DNA of 64,000 bases. Origin: Lewinellaceae bacterium (lineage in GTDB: Bacteria; Bacteroidota; Bacteroidia; Chitinophagales; Saprospiraceae). The position numbers and the translations under genes are program-made. The notes beneath the pieces are model-generated. The model had not been told where the DNA came from and searched no databases. It worked only from the letters and a program-made list of their open reading frames with translations. Position 1 is the first letter of the stretch; the number at the start of each line of letters is the position of its first letter. The DNA lies in NCBI GenBank assembly GCA_016708875.1, contig JADJFA010000014.1, positions 77,245 to 141,244 of the forward strand, written 5' to 3'. Positions 57,912-64,000 of the stretch are shown here, in pieces.

Positions 57912-58059
57912 ATTAAACCGCAAAATGTAAAACAGGAGAACCGCAAAATGTAAAATCGTGAGTGACTTAATCTCGGAAAATGAAAGTTTCACTTTTTTCG
58001 AATCGCAATTCACAGTTTTAAATTTTGCGGTTCTCCTGTTTTACATTTTGCGGTTTAAT
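57912..58059. repeat. 44-bp inverted repeat of AACCGCAAAATGTAAAAC family, copy 2
   Basis: Arms 57912-57955 and 58016-58059 pair over 44 bases with one mismatch around a 60-base loop. Each arm holds the word AACCGCAAAATGTAAAA twice. It is the longer relative of the repeat at 28928-29073, 29 kb away. Confidence 0.9.
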
Positions 58060-58068
58060 CCCGAATTC

Positions 58069-58098
58069 ACAAAAAAAGCCGCTCTTGTGGAGCGGCTC
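58069..58098 (-). terminator. Terminator of the ECF sigma gene
   Basis: An 8-bp stem (58077-58084 with 58090-58097, AGCCGCTC) with a run of seven T on the minus strand, 36 bases beyond the stop codon. Confidence 0.85.
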
Positions 58099-58133
58099 GT
58101 GTTTTGTTGTTTGATTTTAATTACTTGCGCGAA

Positions 58134-58652
58134 CTAGTTCGGGTTAAACCCATAGTTCGACATGATCTTCTCCTTCAACTCTTTACGGGCAAAGAAGATG
58201 CGACTTTTTACGGTGCCCAAGGGCAGTTTCAAATCGTCGGCAATCTCCTGGTACTTGTAGCCTTCAAAGTGCATCGTAAATGGAATACGAATGCTGTCAT
58301 CCAGCGCAGTTACCATCGTGTTCAGTTCTTTGAGCAGAATGCCGCCTTCCGCTGCATTGGCTGCTGAGTGACTGAAGGAGTTGAGGTAGTACTGATTTTC
58401 TGTATTGTCCAACACCGTATTGGCTTTCACCTTTTTACGGTAGTTGTTGATGAAGATGTTCTTCATGATCGTGAACATCCACGCCTTGAAATTGGTGTCG
58501 GGCTGAAACTTGTCGCGGTTGAAAAGGGCGCGATAAGCCGTTTCCTGATACAGATCCTTGGCATCTTCCACGTTCTTCGTCAAGTTATAGGCGAAGGAGT
58601 GCAGCATGCTCGTTAGAGTGCTCAGTTTGGTATTGAATTCCATACTTGTCAT
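58134..58652 (-). CDS. ECF-type RNA polymerase sigma factor
   Basis: A 172-residue sigma-70 factor of the ECF class. Region 2 (about 25-70: AKDLYQETAYRALFNRDKFQ, FKAWMFTIMKNIFINNYRK) binds the -10 element and region 4 (about 115-165: MHFEGYKYQEIADDLKLPLGTVKSRIFFARKEL) the -35 element. No anti-sigma gene lies beside it, so control is elsewhere. AGGAG stands 7 bases before the first ATG, one of the few clear ribosome binding sites in the window; a second ATG (MEFNTKL) is three codons in. Confidence 0.93.
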   Translation of the reverse strand: MTSMEFNTKLSTLTSMLHSFAYNLTKNVEDAKDLYQETAYRALFNRDKFQPDTNFKAWMFTIMKNIFINNYRKKVKANTVLDNTENQYYLNSFSHSAANAAEGGILLKELNTMVTALDDSIRIPFTMHFEGYKYQEIADDLKLPLGTVKSRIFFARKELKEKIMSNYGFNPN

Positions 58653-58683
58653 GGCAATCTCCTGTTGATTTTAAATGTTCCCT

Positions 58684-58714
58684 CAAAGGTAAGAACATGT
58701 TCAACAAACACCAA
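58684..58714 (-). promoter_or_regulatory. Promoter of the sigma gene
   Basis: On the minus strand TTG (58712-58714), exactly 20 bases, then TACCTTTG (58684-58691). The spacer contains the palindrome GAACATGTTC, a possible operator. Confidence 0.7.
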
Positions 58715-58939
58715 GCAATGCTTCCACAAAAACTGTTAATTTTATCAAAAAAAAGTGTTGTGATCTCTATATTTAGCTTAAAAAATTGATTATCAATTAC
58801 TTATTTAATTTTGAACGAATCTTCTTTAGATCAGTTCCTTCAAAAAAAAATGAAAAAAATAATAGGCCCAAATGAAAGAAAGTATGTTAAAAAGGAGCAA
58901 TCAGCGTCTTTCAGAAGGCGACAAAGAGCATATAGCAAA

Positions 58940-60435
58940 TTATACTTTGATGCCCCAAACGAGCGGCAGCAAAACATAAACAAAGGCCAGTAAAAGCAAG
59001 ACTGCCAGGGCATCGAGCAAAAATCCTGCCCGAGCCATATCACGTGTACTCATATGACCAGTTGCGAACACGATACTGTTGGGCGCCGTTGCGATGGGCA
59101 GTCCAAAACCAAAGGATGCGGCAATGGTAGCGCTCAGCAATAAACCGAATGGATGCGAACCAATACTCCCGGCCAAAGCAGCAAGCACGGGCATCATCAT
59201 GGAGGCCGTGGCAATGTTGGACGCCACTTCGCTGAGCAACACCACCGCACTGAGCACCACCAAAAGGATCAGCGCATGGGGCAAATAGCCAAGCCCTTTC
59301 ATCTGTTCGCCAAACCATACAGCCAGGCCGCTTAAATCAAAACCTTTGGCAAGTGCAAGCCCGCCGCCAAACAAAAGTAGGATGGCCCAGGGTATCCGGG
59401 ATGCTGTGGGCCAATCAAGCAGCGTAGTCTTTTCTTTGCTGCTTCCGGCAGGCATCACGAAAAACAAGATTGCCCCCAAAATGGCTACCACCGTATCGGA
59501 ACAATAGGCTGGCAATTTGTCCATCTTTTCCGGAAGTGGAAGTCCGGCCATGTTGAGGTGAATCCATAGGTTCAGGGGCTTGTACCATAAGAGTGAGCCT
59601 GAAACCCAGGCTAAAATGACCGCACCAAACACCCATAGCAGCCGCTTTTCGGGTTTGCTGATCGGGCCGAGTTCAAGGGCTGTTCCCGTAAATGCTCGTG
59701 ACTGTCAATGGACTTGGCACCGTCTTTTCCGACCGGGAACATCCAAACCAGCATTTTCCAACAGACCCAAAGGAGGGTAAGCGCGAAAGGGAAACCAAAC
59801 AACAGCCATTTGCCAAAAGTCACGGTTTCACCCATGTTTTGTTGCGCAAACGCAATAAAAATAGCGTTTGTAGGGGTTCCGATCATGGTCGCAAGGCCAC
59901 CAATGGAACAGGCATACCCCACCCCAAGCAAAAGCGATTTGGAGAAGTTTTTATACCCGGCCATACCCTCACTTTGTGCAGCCACAGCAATGGCAACCGG
60001 GGTCATCATCACAGCCGTAGCCGTATTGGATATCCACATAGAAATAAACGCGGAGGCAGCCATAAAACCTAAGACCGTACGCGAAGGATCCGTTCCGATC
60101 CACAAAACCATACGCAAGGCGATGCGGCGATGGAGTTGCCAGCGTTCGATGGACTTACCCATGAAAAAACCGGCCATAAACAGGAAAATGATCTCGTTGC
60201 CATATTCAGCCGCCACGGTTTTGAGCGAAGCTACCCCCGCCAAAGGCAGTAGCACCAGCGGCAAGAGCGAGGTGGCCGCCATTTCAATCGGCTCGGTGAT
60301 CCACCAGACGGCTATCCAAAGTGTGATGGCGGCGGTAATCTGTGCCGGCCAGGGCATTCCTGCTGGTGTGGGCGCAAACGCAACCACCGCGAAAAGGAGG
60401 GGGCCGGCAAAGAAGGCTATTCGTCTAAGGTCCAT
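58940..60435 (-). CDS. SLC13/DASS family sodium-coupled anion transporter; apparent frameshift
   Basis: About 498 residues after correction, with 11-12 hydrophobic segments. The N-terminal half has the first SNT motif (WISNTATAVMM) and GTPTNAIF; the C-terminal half, in another frame, has the second (EVASNIATASMMMPV) and PIATAPNSIVFATG. The family carries di- and tricarboxylates or sulfate with sodium; the substrate is uncertain. One missing base at 59680-59681 explains the break: adding it joins LREQALELGPISKPEKRLLWVFG. The overlap of 59611-59632 in two frames is a consequence. Confidence 0.88.
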
Positions 60436-60584
60436 GCGATGTGTTTATGGTCGCAAAGGACGAAAAGATTGGGGCATTCCTATGGCTGCACTACAAATTT
60501 TAGCCAAACAGATTGTTGCCCAGAATGCTGTTCCAGAAAATAGATACCGGGAGAACTCGGTGACCTGAACATTTAGAAGGCCGA

Positions 60585-60935
60585 TCAAACATGAACATTC
60601 GGGCGATTGACTCTAATCAATTGCCCATCAAGATTCCCACCATGAAGTTCTATCGCGTTGTGGATTCGGCTAGCCAAGGCCTTAAACGCTCCATCTTCCG
60701 TACAGGCAATAATGCCTGAATGCATAGGGTTTATGCGGTGCAGCCTGAAAAAATCTTTTCGATTGAATGTGAGAACCGCACGCTGTTCTGCAATTGCAAA
60801 AGATAAAACATCTTCGTCGGGAATGCTCTGGTTTGACTTACCAGTTTCGTGTGTTGTTAGAACATCGTGACCATGTTGGCGCAAATATTCTACAACCTCG
60901 GAGGGGTAGTTTTCATTGGCGTAAATTCTGGCCAT
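60585..60935 (-). CDS. DUF5615 PIN-like protein, probable toxin
   Basis: A 116-residue protein of the DUF5615 family, PIN-like nucleases. Typical motifs are YANENYPSEVVEYLRQHGHDVLTT near the start, IPDEDVLSFAIAEQRAVLTFNRKDF, and HSGIIACTED. The acidic residues of the fold (Asn/Glu at the first position, Asp in DEDVL and NRKDF) suggest an RNase, possibly acting as the toxin of a pair with the DUF433 gene. The two genes are separated by 2 bases. Confidence 0.85.
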   Translation of the reverse strand: MARIYANENYPSEVVEYLRQHGHDVLTTHETGKSNQSIPDEDVLSFAIAEQRAVLTFNRKDFFRLHRINPMHSGIIACTEDGAFKALASRIHNAIELHGGNLDGQLIRVNRPNVHV

Positions 60936-60937
60936 AC

Positions 60938-61288
60938 TTAGGCTTCTTCATTTTCGCGAATTTCCAAATCAATTTCCTCGCTAAAGGCTTGGTAGTAAGC
61001 CCAAGCATTGTTTAGATCCTGCTGCCGCAAACTTGGGTAATTTGCCAAAAGAGTTTGATCTGAAAGCCCCATTTTTTTAAAGGCTACCAAAGTACGAACG
61101 GTAATTCGTGTACGGATGATGCAAGCGACACCCCCACAGACGCCGGGTGTTTTTTCAATACCAGGGAAATCGCTGCTGAAAGACCGCGCCACTTGTTGGA
61201 AAAGTTGCGTTTTTTCACCAGCCGACATCTGAGGGAGCAATGCTTCCGCTTTTTGAAGAGCAGTGATTGGAGGAGTGTGGATTTGCAT
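60938..61288 (-). CDS. DUF433 protein, probable antitoxin partner
   Basis: A 116-residue protein. The C-terminal half is a DUF433 domain (GIEKTPGVCGGVACIIRTRITVRTLVAFKKMGLSDQTLLANYPSLRQQDLNNAWAYY, about 43-100), a small helix-turn-helix-like fold. The N-terminal 40 residues are helical. The ATG at 61288 (MQIHTPPITAL) is preferred to an upstream one. DUF433 genes commonly sit directly before DUF5615 genes as here. Confidence 0.85.
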   Translation of the reverse strand: MQIHTPPITALQKAEALLPQMSAGEKTQLFQQVARSFSSDFPGIEKTPGVCGGVACIIRTRITVRTLVAFKKMGLSDQTLLANYPSLRQQDLNNAWAYYQAFSEEIDLEIRENEEA

Positions 61289-61329
61289 ACAAAGATAAGA
61301 ATGAATAAAGGATTGCACAATCCTAATCC

Positions 61330-62013
61330 TCACCTAATCTTATCCCATCTTCGCCACCACATCCACCCTGCCAAACCCAGCGCAAACCCCATTGCCAGCC
61401 AATCTCCTCCCGGCAACACGCGCAACACAAAGGAAGTAGCCAGAAAAACCGTTGCCCAATGCCCGATGAAGTCAAGTTTTTTAGGAACAAAAATGGCGCC
61501 CAACAAAAGGACTAAGTGTGTGATTATGAAGGCATTCCCAGCCATTCCACCACTGCCCCAAATAGGGAAAGAAAGCAGAGCTCCGCCCAGCACAGCGATA
61601 GAAATATATAGCCAACGGTAAAACAGATTGACATCCGACGCACAATCACAACCCGATTTGGGGGCGCCGCTGCCTGCTATGATGCGGCGGTTGTAGGTTA
61701 TAATCTGATAAAGCGGATACAGCAGCGGGCGAAACCAACTGCTTCGGAACAGCGGCTTGAAAATCGGCATCCGCTCACCAATGATGAGAAAAAGGGCATT
61801 GAGTCCGTAGGTAACCTCGCCTGTTTGGGTATCGAGCAGAGGAATCTCGTGACGCGCCCGGTCAAAGTCAATTTTAGCGAGCAATTCAGGGCTTACGTTT
61901 GCAAATCCCCGGCGTTCTTTCAGCCATCCTGCCTTTACAAAACCTGCGGTGTAAGCCTGGCACATAGGGCAAGAATCGTCGTAGACAATGACTTTATTTT
62001 CAAGCGTTTGCAT
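61330..62013 (-). CDS. DCC family thiol-disulfide oxidoreductase-like membrane protein
   Basis: A 227-residue protein. Residues 8-110 form a DUF393/DCC thioredoxin-like domain with the motif YDDSCPMC (Cys15, Cys18), followed by about four hydrophobic segments in the second half (near 140-220). It may transfer electrons or reduce disulfides at the membrane. The ATG at 62013 (MQTLENKVIVYDDSC) is preferred to an upstream one. Confidence 0.82.
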   Translation of the reverse strand: MQTLENKVIVYDDSCPMCQAYTAGFVKAGWLKERRGFANVSPELLAKIDFDRARHEIPLLDTQTGEVTYGLNALFLIIGERMPIFKPLFRSSWFRPLLYPLYQIITYNRRIIAGSGAPKSGCDCASDVNLFYRWLYISIAVLGGALLSFPIWGSGGMAGNAFIITHLVLLLGAIFVPKKLDFIGHWATVFLATSFVLRVLPGGDWLAMGFALGLAGWMWWRRWDKIR

Positions 62014-62089
62014 AAGAAAGTGGGTTTGTTTCATATAAAACAAACCCACTGATTTTTAGTTTTCAGAAAAAATTGAAAATTTGGGTTTG

Positions 62090-62150
62090 GCCACTAATTG
62101 CACGAATTTTCACGAACATTAATTTAGTGAAAATTTGTGCAATTAGTGGC
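62090..62150. repeat. 24-bp hairpin of CCACTAATTGCACGAATTTTCAC type
   Basis: Arms 62090-62113 and 62127-62150 pair over 24 bases with one mismatch and a 13-base loop. It lies between two minus-strand genes, directly after the stop codon of the dehydrogenase gene. Confidence 0.85.
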
Positions 62151-62157
62151 TAAAACC

Positions 62158-63045
62158 TTACCGAAAACGCTCTGCCACCACTAATTCCTTCGTTCCCGCA
62201 GCGTAAGTGTAAAATCCTTCCCCACTTTTTGCGCCCAGTTTGCCCGCAGTCACCATATTGACGAGCAATGGGCAAGGCGCGTATTTGGGGTTGCCAAAAC
62301 CATCGTGCAGCACCCGGAGAATGGAAAGGCAAACATCCAGACCGATAAAATCCGCTAGTTGAAGTGGCCCCATTGGGTGTGCCATGCCGAGTTTCATCAC
62401 GGTGTCAATACCTTCCACGTCGCTCACGCCTTCGTAAAGTGTGTAAAAAGCCTCGTTCAGCATAGGCATCAGGATGCGGTTTGCCACAAACCCCGGGTAA
62501 TCGTTCACCTCCACCGGGGCTTTGCCCAACTGCTTGGAGAGTGCCATAATTTGTTGACAAACATCGTCAGAAGTAGCATACCCTCGAATTACTTCCACCA
62601 ATTTCATAACCGGCACCGGATTCATAAAGTGCATCCCTATGACTTGGGAGGGCCTCATGGTGGCAGCTGCGATTTGGGTAATACTTATGCTGCTTGTATT
62701 GGTGGCGAGGATGGCCAAGGGTGGCGCATGCTGGTCAATATCGGTAAATATTTTCAGTTTCAGGGCAAGATTTTCAGTGGCTGCCTCCACTACAAGGTCC
62801 GCATTGGCCACACCCTGTCGTAGATCCGTCATGGGATGAATGCGGCGCAGGGTGGCTACTTTTTCGTCTTCACTGAGCGTTCCCTTTGCGATCAGACGAT
62901 CCAGGTTTTTTCCAATCGTGATAAGCGCTTTATCCAGCGCTGCGGCGGCCACGTCTACTAATGTGACGTTGAATCCATTTTGGGCAAATACGTGGGCGAT
63001 ACCGTTGCCCATGGTGCCACTTCCGATTACAGTTATGTTCTGCAT
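62158..63045 (-). CDS. 3-hydroxyacyl-CoA dehydrogenase (3-hydroxybutyryl-CoA type)
   Basis: A 295-residue NAD(P)-dependent enzyme that interconverts acetoacetyl-CoA and 3-hydroxybutyryl-CoA, or acts on related chains. The Rossmann start is ITVIGSGTMGNGIA, with the nucleotide-discriminating Asp31 after the second strand (suggesting NAD). The catalytic residues Ser118 (ATNTSSISIT), His139 (GMHFMNPVPVMKLVE) and Glu151 are in place. The C-terminal dimerisation domain ends KSGEGFYTY. No other fatty-acid genes are nearby. Confidence 0.94.
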   Translation of the reverse strand: MQNITVIGSGTMGNGIAHVFAQNGFNVTLVDVAAAALDKALITIGKNLDRLIAKGTLSEDEKVATLRRIHPMTDLRQGVANADLVVEAATENLALKLKIFTDIDQHAPPLAILATNTSSISITQIAAATMRPSQVIGMHFMNPVPVMKLVEVIRGYATSDDVCQQIMALSKQLGKAPVEVNDYPGFVANRILMPMLNEAFYTLYEGVSDVEGIDTVMKLGMAHPMGPLQLADFIGLDVCLSILRVLHDGFGNPKYAPCPLLVNMVTAGKLGAKSGEGFYTYAAGTKELVVAERFR

Positions 63046-63079
63046 TTAGGTTGACTTTTAACTATTGACTTTTAATTGT

Positions 63080-63910
63080 TTACTTCCCCAATTTCCCCCG
63101 CCACTCCTCAATGGCCGCCTGAATGGCTTCCTTGCGATTTTCGGGATCGGGGTGACTGCTTTGAAATTCGGGCGTACGGTTCGGCCCGGAGGCTTGTTTG
63201 AGTATTTCCATCACCGCGATCAAGTTTTTCGGATCATAGCCCGCTTCCATCATAAAACGAACGCCAAGGTTGTCGCTTTGAAGTTCTTGGTCACGGCCAT
63301 ATTTGAGTTGGATCATATTCGCTACGGATTGTGCGATATAGCCTGAATTGGGATTGGAAGGATCGTAAGTGGCCATTGTAACAGCGCCCGTGATGCCTTG
63401 CGCTAATTCCATCTGAGCGAGTCTTTCAGCGCTGTGGCGTGCCACCACATGGCCAACCTCATGGCCAAGTACCCCGGCGAGCATATCCTCACTGAGCGTT
63501 TTCCCGTCGGTCGAAAGTCGCATAAGCAAACCTTCGGTGATAAAGACTTGTCCGCCGGGCAATGCAAAGGCATTGATGGTTTGTGGATCGGCAAGCAAGT
63601 GAAAATTATATTGGTAAGGGGTACGCGAGGCGACAGAGGTCTGCACTATTTTTTGCCCGATTTGCTTGACAATATCGGTGGCTTGTTTGTTTCTGCTTAG
63701 CCCGCCCATTTCCTCGGCCATTTGAGGCGCACTCTGTAAGCCCATCGCGATTTCTTGCTCTGTCGTCATCGAGATGTATTGCTTTTCACCCGTGATTTCG
63801 TTCATAGAGCTTTGGCCGTAATATTTGCAAAGTGCAAAACCACCCATCACAATAGCGATGAGGATGGTAGGGGGAATGCGAAACCCACTGCTTTTGTTTT
63901 GTCCGAACAT
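63080..63910 (-). CDS. M48 family zinc metalloprotease
   Basis: A 276-residue protease with one N-terminal membrane span (about 13-30). The zinc motif HEVGH (150-154) and the third-ligand region with RDQELQSDNLGVRFM are present. It resembles the BepA/LoiP type of envelope-quality proteases. The ATG at 63910 (MFGQNKSSGFRIP) was chosen because the upstream frame gives no sensible signal. The far C-terminus (SSHPDPENRKEAIQ) carries the family DPENR motif. Confidence 0.93.
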   Translation of the reverse strand: MFGQNKSSGFRIPPTILIAIVMGGFALCKYYGQSSMNEITGEKQYISMTTEQEIAMGLQSAPQMAEEMGGLSRNKQATDIVKQIGQKIVQTSVASRTPYQYNFHLLADPQTINAFALPGGQVFITEGLLMRLSTDGKTLSEDMLAGVLGHEVGHVVARHSAERLAQMELAQGITGAVTMATYDPSNPNSGYIAQSVANMIQLKYGRDQELQSDNLGVRFMMEAGYDPKNLIAVMEILKQASGPNRTPEFQSSHPDPENRKEAIQAAIEEWRGKLGK

Positions 63911-64000
63911 GGTTAAAAGTTTTGTTTTTGGAAAGATAAGAATTCCAAATGCGAAAGTCGCTTGGCTTTTTGGAAAAGCAAAACTTTCCAAACTTTTGAA

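Noticed and set aside
58811..58993. 60-residue open frame
   Set aside because: It overlaps the end of the SLC13 transporter on the other strand, is low in complexity and has no family resemblance.

Overview
The window looks like a chromosomal segment of a Bacteroidota bacterium, most likely from the Saprospiraceae side of the phylum. The evidence is the secreted proteins ending in type IX secretion (T9SS) sorting domains, the PorP/SprF plus TPR-PD40-OmpA pair, GSCFA and DUF2279 proteins, weak Shine-Dalgarno signals, and promoters of the Bacteroidota form (TTG, about 20 bases, TAnnTTTG). The genus is an inference. I saw no tRNA, rRNA or CRISPR array.

Layout. 1-4890: the end of an unknown gene, a LysM protein, surE, a small membrane protein and a cytosolic HtrA-like protease. 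4954-22073: one unbroken S10-spc-alpha ribosomal operon on the minus strand (rpsJ to rplQ, with secY, map, infA, rpmJ and rpoA), with a recognisable promoter in front of rpsJ and a strong terminator after rplQ. 22088-26333: a T9SS cargo protein, an Lrp/AsnC regulator, and a three-gene envelope cluster (OmpA-like, membrane-anchored helix-hairpin-helix protein, unknown). 26478-32094: the PorE-like/PorP-like pair and prfC. 32408-38683: a very large T9SS protein built of about 14 copies of a roughly 93-residue domain, then an IS481-like insertion sequence sitting inside a long palindrome. 38684-55399: a 1526-residue exported protein, a transglutaminase-like protein, a glycine-rich PKD protein, a caspase-like protease overlapping a GSCFA gene tail to tail, a beta-helix protein and a pair of paralogous secreted proteins. 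55457-64000: housekeeping and accessory genes (DUF2279, an ECF sigma factor, an SLC13 transporter, a DUF5615/DUF433 pair, a DCC thiol protein, 3-hydroxyacyl-CoA dehydrogenase, an M48 protease).

Two features run through the window. First, ten genes are broken by small indels, mostly in short homopolymers, including the essential rpsC, rplW and rplC. The simplest reading is uncorrected sequencing error, so such genes are annotated here as one CDS with an apparent frameshift. Second, the spacers carry many long inverted repeats from several distinct families, most built from reiterated short words. One family occurs at two loci, one palindrome has been split by the IS, and others lie in probable 5' leaders.

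Biologically, the window joins the core translation and secretion operon to a surface-protein region that appears to export adhesin-like or matrix-like proteins through T9SS. The most unusual items are the 14-domain secreted protein, the cytosolic protease with a zinc ribbon, the membrane-anchored helix-hairpin-helix protein beside an OmpA-like protein, the oppositely charged tails on S3 and L17, and the palindrome system.
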